A stretch of DNA of 48,874 nt from an uncultured bacterium (GCA_903859215.1 CAIOLW010000011.1:1-48874), one strand, 5' to 3'. Positions 21,057-29,389 are shown, numbered from the stretch's first letter. Translations and numbers: made by a program. The notes: a model not told the origin generated them from the sequence alone.

Positions 21057-22520
21057 ATGGACCTGAGAGTGCCCGACGTGAACGAAGCCGTGGCGGGGCG
21101 GGCAGCCGAGCGCTGCCGCGAGCGCGGCGTCATCATCCCGACCATCGCCCAGATGAAGAACCCGGCCCTGATCCCCGCAGGCGTGCGGGAGCGGCTGTCG
21201 GGCGTCGGGCTGTCGGACCTGGACCCGGTCAACCTGTTCCGCATCACGTGGAAGAACGACCCGGTGGGCGGCGGCTTTGGCGACGGCAACTGGGTCGAAT
21301 TCCCGCGCGAACTGACCGGTGTCGACGCCCGCATCATCGGCCTGGTCGGCAAGTGGTTCCCCACCGGCGCGCACAAGGTGGGCGCCGCGTTCGGCTGCCT
21401 GGTGCCGCGCCTGGTCAACGGCCAGTTCGACCCGGTGTCGCAGAAGGCCGTCTGGCCGAGCACGGGCAACTACTGCCGCGGCGGCGCCTTCGACTCGAAG
21501 TTGCTGGGCTGCGAGTCCGTGGCCATCCTGCCCGAGGAGATGAGCGCCGAGCGCTTCACGTGGCTGCGCGGCATCGCCAGCGAGGTCATCGCCACGCCGG
21601 GCTGCGAGTCGAACGTGAAGGAAATCTACGACAAGTGCTGGGAAATCCGGCGCACGCGCCCCGAGTGCGTGATCTTCAACCAGTTCGAGGAGTTCGGCAA
21701 CCCGACCTGGCACTACCACGTGACCGGCGGCGCGGTGCAGGACATCTTCGAGAAGATCGGCGGGCCGGGTTCGCGGCTGTCGGCCTGGGTGTCGTCGACC
21801 GGCTCGGCCGGGACGATCGGCGCCGGCGACTTCCTGAAGACCAAGCACCCCAGCGCGCTGGTGGTGGCGGTCGAGGCGCTGCAGTGCCCCACGCTGTACG
21901 CCTGCGGGTTCGGCGGGCACCGCATCGAGGGCATCGGCGACAAGCACATCCCCTGGGTGCACAACGTGCGCAACACGGACTTCGTGGCGGCGATCGACGA
22001 CGAGCAGTGCATGAGCCTGCTGCGCCTGTGCAACGAACCGGCGGGCCGGCGGGCCCTGGCCGACGCCGGCGTGAAGCAGGAACTGATCGACCAGCTGCCG
22101 CTGCTGGGCATCTCTTCGCTTTGCAACGTCGTGGCGGCGATCAAGACGGCGCGCCATTACGACATGGACGGCCGCGACATCATCTTCCTGCCGATGACCG
22201 ACTCGGCGGAGATGTACGCCTCCCGGCTTGGTGAGCTGACCGCCGCCCGCGGCGCCTACACGCGCGAGAACGCGCTGGTCGACCACGCCCGCTGGCTGCT
22301 GGGTGCGGTGCCCGACCACGTGCGCGAGCTGTCGTACCTCGACCGCAAGACCCTGCATAACTTCAAGTACTTCACGTGGGTGGAGCAGCAGGGCCGCACG
22401 ATCGACGAACTGCGCCGGCTGTGGGACCCGGACTTCTGGACCGCGACCTTCGACGTGGCCGAGGCCTGGGACAAGCGCATCGACGCGTTCAACGCGCTGG
22501 TGGGGCTGGGCCAGGGCTGA
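21057..22520 (+). CDS. PLP-dependent enzyme of the cysteine synthase/tryptophan synthase-beta fold
   Basis: A 487-residue fold-type II PLP enzyme. The probable Schiff-base lysine is Lys107 in KWFPTGAHKVGAAFG; STGNYCRGGAF is the substrate/Asn loop, and SSTGSAGTIGAGDFLK (about 243-258) the phosphate-binding loop. The protein is about 150 residues longer than cysteine synthases, with an extra C-terminal helical part (about 350-487). From memory, similar proteins are called PLP-dependent protein subunit beta, with no assigned reaction. It could be a beta-elimination/replacement enzyme acting on an amino acid. AGGGGGAA lies upstream of the ATG. No sulfur or amino-acid pathway gene is adjacent. Confidence 0.85.
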   Translation: MDLRVPDVNEAVAGRAAERCRERGVIIPTIAQMKNPALIPAGVRERLSGVGLSDLDPVNLFRITWKNDPVGGGFGDGNWVEFPRELTGVDARIIGLVGKWFPTGAHKVGAAFGCLVPRLVNGQFDPVSQKAVWPSTGNYCRGGAFDSKLLGCESVAILPEEMSAERFTWLRGIASEVIATPGCESNVKEIYDKCWEIRRTRPECVIFNQFEEFGNPTWHYHVTGGAVQDIFEKIGGPGSRLSAWVSSTGSAGTIGAGDFLKTKHPSALVVAVEALQCPTLYACGFGGHRIEGIGDKHIPWVHNVRNTDFVAAIDDEQCMSLLRLCNEPAGRRALADAGVKQELIDQLPLLGISSLCNVVAAIKTARHYDMDGRDIIFLPMTDSAEMYASRLGELTAARGAYTRENALVDHARWLLGAVPDHVRELSYLDRKTLHNFKYFTWVEQQGRTIDELRRLWDPDFWTATFDVAEAWDKRIDAFNALVGLGQG

Positions 22521-22568
22521 GCCGCCGGTCGGCCCGGCGGGAACGGCTGCGGCGTGCACATCGTTGGG

Positions 22569-22652
22569 GCTGATGGTTGACCTATCAACTATTTTCAGTG
22601 CCGCATCCTGCTGTTTCGCGGCCCTTTATTGGTTGATAAGTCAACCATCTGC
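22569..22652. repeat. Pair of inverted operator-like palindromes (possible MITE)
   Basis: Two 21-bp arms (22569-22589 and 22632-22652) are inverted repeats matching at 19 of 21 positions, with 42 bp between. Each arm is itself a dyad: GTTGA-N4-TCAAC on the left and GGTTGA-N4-TCAACC on the right. This looks like two binding sites for a dimeric regulator (MarR-type sites have this form) or the ends of a very small mobile element. No target-site duplication is evident. Confidence 0.65.
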
Positions 22653-22700
22653 CCGGCCAACACGTGCCGACAGCCCCGGGGCGCCCCGGCACGCCGGACC

Positions 22701-22716
22701 ACGAACGAACGAACGA
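22701..22716. repeat. Four tandem ACGA units
   Basis: A short tetranucleotide repeat (ACGA x4) just beyond the stop of the 281-residue membrane protein gene. It is noncoding and no consequence is expected. Confidence 0.6.
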
Positions 22717-22721
22717 AGACG

Positions 22722-23567
22722 TTAGTTCACGTGGTACGAGATGCCCGACTTCTTCACCTCGGACAGGTCGAACTCGGACATCGGCGCGCACCAGGCGGCG
22801 CGCAGGTCGTCGCCGCGCGCCGTGAAGGCGGCGACCCAGGCCGCGGGCAGGCCGGCGGCGGAGAAGGGCGCGGGGTCCTCCGCCCGCTCCATCCGCTCGG
22901 CTTCGGCGAGCCAGGCAGCCGCCTCGGTCGCCTGTCCCGCCTTCGCCAGCGCGTCCGCGTGGCGGCGCACCAGGCCGGTCATCATCTTCAACTGCCGGTC
23001 ACGCGCGTGTTCCTCGCCTTCGTCCTGCGCGCGCGAGGTATGGCTGGTGTCGTCGGTTTCGGAGACCCGGTTGCCCAGCCACGACTGGAAGGCCAGCGTG
23101 TACAGCCACGTGTACTCCCCCAGCCCCATGTGCTGGGCCAGGAGGGCCTCGTCGCGCAGGCGGTGCAGTTCGGCGATGTCGCCGATCATCCCGAACACGG
23201 TCCCGCTGACCTTGGCGACCGCTCGCATCAACTCGCCCTTGGCCGGCTTGTCGCTGTCCTTGCCCATCTTGTCCATGCGGGCGAAGTTCTCGCGGGCCTC
23301 CGTGAACTTCGCGCACTGCGGCACCACGGCGCGGCGCACGGCCAGGAACGCCTCAAGGCGCTCGGGCGAAGGCGGACCGGCGGGCGGCGTCCAGGCCGCC
23401 GTCTCGCCGTACTGCTTCACCAGTTCCTTCTGCACGTCGAGGGCCCGGTCCATCGGGCGGGTCAGCACGAGCCCGAACAGGATCGGCCCGGCGATCGCCA
23501 GGACGATCATGCCGCCGCAGCCGAGGCCGCAGCCGACAAGCCACTTGCGGGTGGTGGAACTGGCCAT
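22722..23567 (-). CDS. Membrane-anchored protein of unknown function
   Basis: A 281-residue protein with a single N-terminal transmembrane segment (about residues 10-35: WLVGCGLGCGGMIVLAIAGPILFGLVL) preceded by a short basic cytosolic end, so most of it should be outside the membrane. The rest is mostly helical and charged, with Ala-rich stretches (RHADALAKAGQATEAAAWLAEAERMERAED) resembling TPR-like helices. The GCGLGCGG-membrane motif is common in uncharacterised proteins of many Gram-negative lineages. The ATG has AAGGA upstream. It is monocistronic, lying between the operator-like repeats at 22569-22652 and the divergent diiron-like gene. No function can be assigned. Confidence 0.8.
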   Translation of the reverse strand: MASSTTRKWLVGCGLGCGGMIVLAIAGPILFGLVLTRPMDRALDVQKELVKQYGETAAWTPPAGPPSPERLEAFLAVRRAVVPQCAKFTEARENFARMDKMGKDSDKPAKGELMRAVAKVSGTVFGMIGDIAELHRLRDEALLAQHMGLGEYTWLYTLAFQSWLGNRVSETDDTSHTSRAQDEGEEHARDRQLKMMTGLVRRHADALAKAGQATEAAAWLAEAERMERAEDPAPFSAAGLPAAWVAAFTARGDDLRAAWCAPMSEFDLSEVKKSGISYHVN

Positions 23568-23776
23568 GGGGATCGTCCTTTCAGGGGTGATTCGGGCTCG
23601 AGGGCATCTTCCATCGCCCGGCCGGCCGGCGCAAGAGCGGCCTGCCGCCGCCGGGGGTGCTTACGTCAACTGACGCCGTGCGGTTACGCCCTGATGGTGG
23701 TATCGTTTCCGACTCCCGCGCCGAGGCTCACCCCGCCCGGCGCGAGCAGACCTGCGACCTTCCGGGGAGGCCCTGC

Positions 23777-24658
23777 ATGCTGTTGAAAGTCTCCGATCAT
23801 ATCCGGGCGCGCGTCGCCGGCGGCGAGATCTCTCCCGCCCAGGCCGAGCGTTTCGGCGCCTTCGTCGATACCTGCAACCGCGACCTGATGACGCACGCGG
23901 TCATCACCGACAACCGTTTCGCGGCCTGGTTCGCCACGGGCAAGGCCGATGGCGACATCGTCCGCCATTTCGTGGTGCAGTTCTCGGTGTTCTCGAATCT
24001 CTTCCTGGTCGCCCAGCTGCAGAAGGTCATCAACGCCGGCTCGCTCGAGGGCATGCGCGCCTCGAAGGAGATCCTCGCCAACGAGATCGGCGTGATCTTC
24101 AACAAGCCGGGCGCCGCGAAGGCCGATGTGGGCGACACCGACCGCGAGGGCGACCCCGCGATCGTCTCCATCGAGGGTTCGGTCGACGGCGGCACGTTCC
24201 GCTTCAAGGCGGCCCACTTCGAGTGGCTGCTGCGCATGGGCGAAGTGCTGGGCCTCGGGTTCAACGACATGGGCAAGCGCCGCCACGGCACGCCGTCGAC
24301 GCTGTTCTTCTGCGACCAGCTGGCGGCCATCTACGGCAACGAGGACCCGAACATCGCCGAAGGCGCCAGCTTCGCCGTCGAGAACTGGGCCGCGGCCGGC
24401 TTCTGGAAGCAGCTCGTCAGCGGCCTCGAGGCCTTCAAGAAGCGCGAGTGCCCCGACCTTCCGCTGGCGTTCTTCACCTGGCACGACCGCATCGAGGACC
24501 AGCACGCCGGCCACGTGATGGACGAGCTGGAAGAGCTCTATTTCACGGATGATTTCGACGAGGACAAGTTCATCAGCGGCGGCCGCCGCATGCTCGACGG
24601 CGTGCAGGCGTTCTGGACCGGCCTGAACGAACACCGCATCGCCGCAGCGCACAGCTAA
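23777..24658 (+). CDS. Heme-oxygenase-like diiron oxidase-type protein
   Basis: A 293-residue all-helical protein. Candidate metal ligands occur in the order seen in heme-oxygenase-like diiron oxidases (HDO family: UndA, SznF, BesC): Glu103 (LANEIGV), His147 (AAHFEW), Glu202 (FAVENW), then His236-x3-Glu240-x2-His243 in WHDRIEDQHAGH. The last motif is the HDO core-helix signature with Glu in place of the more common Asp. Known members cleave or desaturate C-C or C-N bonds of amino-acid or fatty-acid substrates using O2; the substrate here is unknown. A TenA/PqqC-type metal-free member is the main alternative. The ATG is preceded by GGGAGG; the frame is open upstream but not conserved-looking. 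The DUF1579 gene follows after 26 bp. Confidence 0.75.
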   Translation: MLLKVSDHIRARVAGGEISPAQAERFGAFVDTCNRDLMTHAVITDNRFAAWFATGKADGDIVRHFVVQFSVFSNLFLVAQLQKVINAGSLEGMRASKEILANEIGVIFNKPGAAKADVGDTDREGDPAIVSIEGSVDGGTFRFKAAHFEWLLRMGEVLGLGFNDMGKRRHGTPSTLFFCDQLAAIYGNEDPNIAEGASFAVENWAAAGFWKQLVSGLEAFKKRECPDLPLAFFTWHDRIEDQHAGHVMDELEELYFTDDFDEDKFISGGRRMLDGVQAFWTGLNEHRIAAAHS

Positions 24659-24684
24659 CCGCGAGAACCGGGAAGGATCCTGGC

Positions 24685-25296
24685 ATGGCGCCAAGACTGT
24701 GGCTCACATTGGCCCTGACCGCGCTGGCGGCGGCGGCGGCCGCCGCCCCGGCCTCGGCGCAGGGCACGGCCGCCCCTGAGGCGGCGGGCCAGGAACAGGC
24801 GATGGCCGCCTGGGACCGCGCCTCGGCGCCGGGCCCCTGGCACGCCTTCCTGGCGCAGCGCGTCGGCAAGTGGAAGGTGAGCGGGCGCGTCTGGAACGAC
24901 CCCGCCGGCGAACCCTCGGAGTCGAAGGGCGAGGCGCAGCTGGACCTGATCCTCGGCGGCCGCTTCCTGCAGGAGCACCTGAAGGGCACCAGCGGCAAGC
25001 TCTCCTTCGAGGGCGAGGGCCTGCTCGGCTGCGACAACTCCGCGAACACGTTGACCTGGGTCTGGGTCGACAGCATGGGCACGATGATGTCGGTGCTGAC
25101 GGGCCCCGCCGGCGATGTGGGCAAGCCCGTGGAGATGCGCGGAAAGCTGACCGACCCGGCCACCGGCAGGATCATCAACCTGCGGGTGGTCCTGACGTTC
25201 CTGAGCCCCGATGAATTCAAATGGGAGTACTTCGGGTCGCCGGAAGGCTACGAGGAAGCCCGCATGATGGAGATGGTCTACACACGGGCCAGGTAG
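24685..25296 (+). CDS. Exported DUF1579 protein
   Basis: A 203-residue protein with a long Ala-rich signal peptide (LWLTLALTALAAAAAAAPASAQ). The mature part follows the DUF1579 pattern: WHAFLAQRVGKWKVSGRVW, GEAQLDLILGGRFLQEHLKG, EGEGLLGCDNSANTLTWVWVDSMGTMM and a last strand ending ARMMEMVYTRAR. The fold is a lipocalin-like barrel of unknown ligand. It is 26 bp downstream of the diiron-type gene and almost certainly co-transcribed with it, so it may act on the same metabolic theme outside the cytoplasm. It converges with the cytochrome gene, and a long palindrome lies between them. Confidence 0.85.
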   Translation: MAPRLWLTLALTALAAAAAAAPASAQGTAAPEAAGQEQAMAAWDRASAPGPWHAFLAQRVGKWKVSGRVWNDPAGEPSESKGEAQLDLILGGRFLQEHLKGTSGKLSFEGEGLLGCDNSANTLTWVWVDSMGTMMSVLTGPAGDVGKPVEMRGKLTDPATGRIINLRVVLTFLSPDEFKWEYFGSPEGYEEARMMEMVYTRAR

Positions 25297-25317
25297 GCGC
25301 AGAGCGACGTTCACTCG

Positions 25318-25413
25318 CGGGACGGGTGTGCGGACAACAACATCGGCGGGCTATCCGCAGCGCCGAAGGCGCGAGGACTGCCCGCCGATGTTGTTGTCAG
25401 CACACCCGTCCCG
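25318..25413. repeat. Long near-perfect inverted repeat (34-bp arms)
   Basis: Arms 25318-25351 and 25380-25413 are complementary at 33 of 34 positions. The 28-nt centre carries a second hairpin, GCGCC-GAA-GGCGC (25360-25372). There is no T-run on either side, so it is not a standard terminator. It fills most of the gap between two convergent stop codons. Confidence 0.9.
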
Positions 25414-25430
25414 TGACGAGCCGGCACCGA

Positions 25431-28256
25431 TCAGCGGTACTTGAAGATCACCGCCCAGATGATCACCACCACCAGCGTCAACCCGATCGCCAGCGCCGTG
25501 AACCCGAAGGTCTTCAGGCCCTTGACGAAGCTCTCGGGCAGCGGGTCGACCATGTGCTCCTCGAGGCGGCCCTCGCGCACGAGCTGCTCGTATTCGCGCG
25601 GGCGATCCTCCTTGAACTCCTCCAGCGTCATGCGGCCGGTGAAGATCACGGGGTCCATCGGGAAGCGATCCGGACGGAAGTGCGTGTTGAAGAAATGGAT
25701 CGTGAAGATGAAGCCGGTGGCCAGCAGCGCCTCATCCGAGTGGATGATAGTCGCCACATTGATGAACCAGCCCGGCAGCACCTTCGTAAAGGCCTCGGGG
25801 AACCACAGGATCAGGCCGCTGAAGCCGATCATGGCCACGCCCCAGAACACCGCGAAGTAGTCGAACTTCTCCCAGTACGTCCAGCGGCCGTACCGCGGGC
25901 GCTCGCCGCGGCCCAGGAACCACTTCACCGTGCCGATGAACTCCTGGCCGTCGACCTTGTTCGGGAACATCCCATCGGGGCCGAACACGAAGTCCAGCCA
26001 GCTCTTGCCCGACGCCCGCTGGCGGCAGATCAGGTCGTAGATGTGACGGCCGAAGTAGAAGAACGTCAGGATGGCGCCCATGCGGTGCAGCGTGCCCGCC
26101 GACTGGAAGCCGCCCAGGATGTGCGCCAGCTTCTGGGCCCACGGCAGGTACGAGAACTTCAGCGTCATGCCCGTCACGGCCAGCGTCAGGAAGCTGACGA
26201 TGACCATGATGTGCAGCATGCGGTTCAGCCGGTTGAAGCGGCGGAACTGCTTCTGGCCCTTCGCCTGCTTGCGCAACTGGCGGCTGTGCTTGAGCGCCTG
26301 GAAGCTGCGCGGCAGCCACAGCAGCGTGTGCACGCCGAAGACGCTGAACGTGCCCACCAAGAGGATCGTCATGAACAGCCACGTGTAGTGCACGATCGGG
26401 TACTTGACCTTGTCGTGGTGCGTGGCGTGCGTCAGGTAGCCGGCGAACTGGCGGTGGGCGCCCTTGTGGCACTTGGCGCAGGTGGCCACGATGTTGTCGC
26501 GGGACAGCGTCGAGGCCGGGTTGTCCGGCTTCTGGATGTTGTGCTGGCCGTGGCAGTCCGAGCAGCTGGCCGTGCCGGTGTAGCCCAGCGCGAACACCTT
26601 GCCGTGATAGGTCTCGAAGTAGCTCTCGGTGACCTTCTCGTGGCAGGCGCCGCACTGGCCGACGATCTGCATCTTGAAGCCCTCGGCGTCCGTCCGCGCG
26701 ATCCGGTGCGACGTATGGCAGTCGTTGCACATGGGCAGCTTGTGCCCATCCTTCGCCTCGCCGGTGAAGTGGATGCTGGTGCGGAACGTGCGGTCGACGC
26801 CGTCGTGGCACTTGCCGCAGGTCACGTCCACCTTCGAGCGGTGCACCGTCGAGGCGGGATCGGCGCTGGGCATGATCGCGTGCGTCGTATGGCAGTCGAC
26901 GCAGGTGGCGGTGACCACCAGGCCGCTCTTCTGCAGGGCGCGGCCGTGGATGCTCTCCTTGTAGTTGGCCACCATGCTCTTCTCGGTGCCCTTGTACCGC
27001 TTGTCCGCGATGCCGCCCTCGTCGTGGCACTTGCCGCACAGGTCCGGGATGTTGCGCACGAACGTCTTCGAGTCGGGGTTCGTGTGCGGCAGGATCTCGT
27101 GCGTGCCGTGGCAGACCAGGCAATCGGGGATGTCCTTGTCGCCCTGGCTGCCCAGCTTGCCGTGGATCGACGACTTGTAGGTCTCGACCACCGCGGCGTG
27201 GCAGATGGCGCAGTCCACGCGCTTGGGCACGGTGTCGCAGGGTCGCTCGTGCGAGGGCGTCGCACCGGTGTGGCACTGGATGCAGGCCTTCTTGACGTGC
27301 ACCGAGTGCGCCAGTTTCAGCGGGTCGACGTACATCGACCTGCCCGCGTTGACGGCGCTGGTGCCCTTCAGGTCGGGCCGGTCGTGGCACTTCAGGCACT
27401 CCGTATCGGCCATGCCCTCGCCGTAGTACACGCGGCGGATCTTGTGCGGCTGGTGGCACTCGATGCAGGCGGGAACCTTCGACGGTTCCTTCTCCCACAG
27501 GCGACCCTCGACGACCTTCGCGTGCACCTTCTCGATCATCCCGTGGCACTGCTGGCAGGTCTTCGCCACGTTGGCGCGGTTGATCGTGCTCTGCGGGTCG
27601 CTGTGGTTGCGGACGTTGTGCGCCGTGTGGCAGTCCGAGCAGACGGCCGACTGCGTCAGGCCGCGCTTGTAGAGACCCTCGCCGTGGATCGAGAACGAGT
27701 AGTTCGACAGCACGCTGTCCTGCGAGACCGGCGCGTACTCGCGGATGGCCTCGCCTTCCTTGTGGCATCGCCCGCACATGATCGGGATGTTGAAGCGGTT
27801 GACGCGCGACTCGGGGTCCGACGGCGGCGTGATGTCGTGCGCGCCGTGGCAGGTCCAGCAGTGCGGCGCGATGGGCACGCCCTTGGCCACGCCGATGCCG
27901 TGCAGGCTGCCGGCGTAGACCTTGGCGATCTCTTCGTGGCAGCCGCCGCAATCGACGTCCGCCAGCTCTTCCTTGTGCGGGAAGTCCTCGACGCCCGAGA
28001 GTTCCTGGTGGCAGTCCACGCACCCGACGCCCTCGCGCCCGTGGATCGATTTCTTGTACTGCGCCAGGTCCACGAACAGCGACTTGACCTGACCACGTTC
28101 ATTCTTGGTCAGGCTGCGGTCTTCATGGCACTGGAGGCAGGTTTCGGCGTCCTGGGCGCGGGCCGGCCGGGCGCCGGCCGCCACACCAAGCACCACCGCG
28201 AACAGGCTGACGCCGACCAACAGGGCCGGGCGACGCAGTCCACGCGGGACGATCAT
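25431..28256 (-). CDS. Fused 19-heme cytochrome c / membrane cytochrome b
   Basis: A 941-residue protein. After a signal sequence (about 1-35) come 19 CxxCH heme c motifs, from CLQCH to CAKCH, spread over about residues 38-620. Many are followed by the family's SIHG or CH-x-x-H pattern that supplies distal histidines. The C-terminal third is a diheme cytochrome-b module with about six hydrophobic segments (WLFMTILLVGTFSVFGVHTL, MLHIMVIVSFLTLAVTG, GAILTFFYFGRHIYDLI, YFAVFWGVAMIGFSGLILWF, LLATGFIFTIHFFNTHF and LAIGLTLVVVIIWAVIF). The layout matches CbcL-type quinol oxidases that pass electrons from the quinone pool to periplasmic and extracellular carriers, but with more hemes than the Geobacter prototype as remembered. 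ATG with GAGGGAG upstream. Confidence 0.93.
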   Translation of the reverse strand: MIVPRGLRRPALLVGVSLFAVVLGVAAGARPARAQDAETCLQCHEDRSLTKNERGQVKSLFVDLAQYKKSIHGREGVGCVDCHQELSGVEDFPHKEELADVDCGGCHEEIAKVYAGSLHGIGVAKGVPIAPHCWTCHGAHDITPPSDPESRVNRFNIPIMCGRCHKEGEAIREYAPVSQDSVLSNYSFSIHGEGLYKRGLTQSAVCSDCHTAHNVRNHSDPQSTINRANVAKTCQQCHGMIEKVHAKVVEGRLWEKEPSKVPACIECHQPHKIRRVYYGEGMADTECLKCHDRPDLKGTSAVNAGRSMYVDPLKLAHSVHVKKACIQCHTGATPSHERPCDTVPKRVDCAICHAAVVETYKSSIHGKLGSQGDKDIPDCLVCHGTHEILPHTNPDSKTFVRNIPDLCGKCHDEGGIADKRYKGTEKSMVANYKESIHGRALQKSGLVVTATCVDCHTTHAIMPSADPASTVHRSKVDVTCGKCHDGVDRTFRTSIHFTGEAKDGHKLPMCNDCHTSHRIARTDAEGFKMQIVGQCGACHEKVTESYFETYHGKVFALGYTGTASCSDCHGQHNIQKPDNPASTLSRDNIVATCAKCHKGAHRQFAGYLTHATHHDKVKYPIVHYTWLFMTILLVGTFSVFGVHTLLWLPRSFQALKHSRQLRKQAKGQKQFRRFNRLNRMLHIMVIVSFLTLAVTGMTLKFSYLPWAQKLAHILGGFQSAGTLHRMGAILTFFYFGRHIYDLICRQRASGKSWLDFVFGPDGMFPNKVDGQEFIGTVKWFLGRGERPRYGRWTYWEKFDYFAVFWGVAMIGFSGLILWFPEAFTKVLPGWFINVATIIHSDEALLATGFIFTIHFFNTHFRPDRFPMDPVIFTGRMTLEEFKEDRPREYEQLVREGRLEEHMVDPLPESFVKGLKTFGFTALAIGLTLVVVIIWAVIFKYR

Positions 28257-28366
28257 GGGCTGTCTCCCTCAGGGTAAAGTAGCGCGCTGCAACGGGCCCC
28301 AATGTTGGCTGGATCCGGGAGCAGATCAAGCGGATAATGTCATTACTGAAAACGACTTGCGTGATC

Positions 28367-28387
28367 GGTCGTCGCCACGCGACGGCC
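28367..28387. other. Hairpin in the predicted cytochrome leader
   Basis: CGTCGC-CAC-GCGACG (28370-28384) is a perfect 6-3-6 dyad, extended by GG/CC and one wobble to 28367-28387. On the minus strand it would fall just after the predicted transcription start of the cytochrome gene. It could also help end transcription from the pseudouridine synthase gene, though no U-run follows directly. Confidence 0.4.
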
Positions 28388-28403
28388 ACATTACACGACT
28401 TTT

Positions 28404-28433
28404 ATAGTCATGATTTTTCAAGATCTGGATCAA
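28404..28433 (-). promoter_or_regulatory. Possible promoter of the cytochrome gene
   Basis: Read on the minus strand, TTGATC (28433-28428), an 18-bp spacer and GACTAT (28409-28404) lie in an AT-rich island of a 263-bp gap. This would give a leader of about 140 nt. Confidence 0.4.
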
Positions 28434-28519
28434 CAAGGGGTTTCGAATCGGATGTGTTTCACTCTGGATTCGGCAGGCACGAAACGGCCGTCCGCAAGCC
28501 GGCGGCGCGTCGTGAAATC

Positions 28520-29350
28520 CTAGCTGCGGTGCGGGGAACGCCGACGCGCCGCCGCCGTCGCGCGGCCCTCGCCGCCGCCCGCCGGTGCGTCGAACGACGC
28601 AATCTCCTGGGCCGTCAACGGCCTCAGCCCTCCGGCCGCCAGGTCGCCCAGGCCGATGCCGCCGAGGCGCACGCGGCGCACCATGGTCACCTTGTGCCGG
28701 AGCGTGGCCAGCATCCGCCGCATCTGCCGCGACTGGCCGCCGTGCAGCGTGATGCTCAGCAGGGTGCGACCGCTCTCATGCGAGATGACGCGCACGTTGA
28801 CCGGCCGGAACGTCCCGAGGCCCGGCAGCACGATGCCCGCGTCGATCACCGTCAGTTGGATGTCGCTGACCTCGCCCTCGACGCGCACCATGAACTCGTG
28901 CTCGCAGCCGACCAGCCCGGTCACGCGCGTGATCCAGTCGCCGTCGTTGGAGACCAGCAGCAGCCCGGACGTGCGCGCATCCAGCCGGCCGGCGGTGCGC
29001 AGGCCCACGCCGTCGGGCGGGAAGTACTCCGAGACCAGGCGACGGCCCGGGTCGTCCTCTTCGCGGCACACCACGCGGAGCGGCTTGTGGAAGGCGTAGT
29101 AGCAGCGCGTGACCGTCAGCAGCGGCCGGTCGTCCAGGAAGACCTCGGCGTCGACATCGATCATGTGCAGCGGGTTCGTCACGACGCTCTCGCCCACGCG
29201 GACGCGTCCGGCGCGGACGACTTCGTCCGCCCAGGGGCGCGTGCCGTAGCCGGCCTTCATCAGGGCGCGCGACAGGCCCATCGGCCGTTCGGGCGCCCAG
29301 CGCTGCTTCCCAGCGTCGCCGGCAGGCGTCTTGGTTCGTGGACCGGTCAT
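28520..29350 (-). CDS. RsuA/RluB-family pseudouridine synthase
   Basis: A 276-residue pseudouridine synthase. An S4 RNA-binding domain (about residues 24-65: GLSRALMKAGYGTRPWADEVVRAGRVRVGE) precedes the catalytic domain with GRLDARTSGLLLVSNDG; Asp124 is the nucleophile. HKPLRVVC and GQSRQMRRML are the other family motifs. It isomerises a uridine in 16S or 23S rRNA; the exact site (RsuA, RluB, RluE or RluF type) cannot be settled by eye. The C-terminal 20 residues are basic and disordered-looking (GRATAAARRRSPHRS). The ATG has GGAG upstream. Confidence 0.92.
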   Translation of the reverse strand: MTGPRTKTPAGDAGKQRWAPERPMGLSRALMKAGYGTRPWADEVVRAGRVRVGESVVTNPLHMIDVDAEVFLDDRPLLTVTRCYYAFHKPLRVVCREEDDPGRRLVSEYFPPDGVGLRTAGRLDARTSGLLLVSNDGDWITRVTGLVGCEHEFMVRVEGEVSDIQLTVIDAGIVLPGLGTFRPVNVRVISHESGRTLLSITLHGGQSRQMRRMLATLRHKVTMVRRVRLGGIGLGDLAAGGLRPLTAQEIASFDAPAGGGEGRATAAARRRSPHRS

Positions 29351-29389
29351 GGGCGACGACTCCGCTCAGTGCGCTCGCGGGCTCGTGGG

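Noticed and set aside
22701-22716. ACGA tetranucleotide repeat as a phase-variation switch
   Set aside because: Only four units, outside any coding region and downstream of a stop codon, so slippage would not change a reading frame or a visible promoter.
23664-23675. CGTCA-AC-TGACG dyad upstream of the diiron-type gene as an operator
   Set aside because: The arms are only 5 bp and no promoter could be aligned to it, so it is weaker than the other dyads reported.
25221-28277. A 1018-codon open frame on the plus strand across the cytochrome gene
   Set aside because: It is a shadow of the minus-strand gene: composition is Arg/Ala/His/Val-rich with no domain, and the opposite strand has 19 heme motifs and a signal peptide. 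High GC content removes stop codons from the antisense frame.
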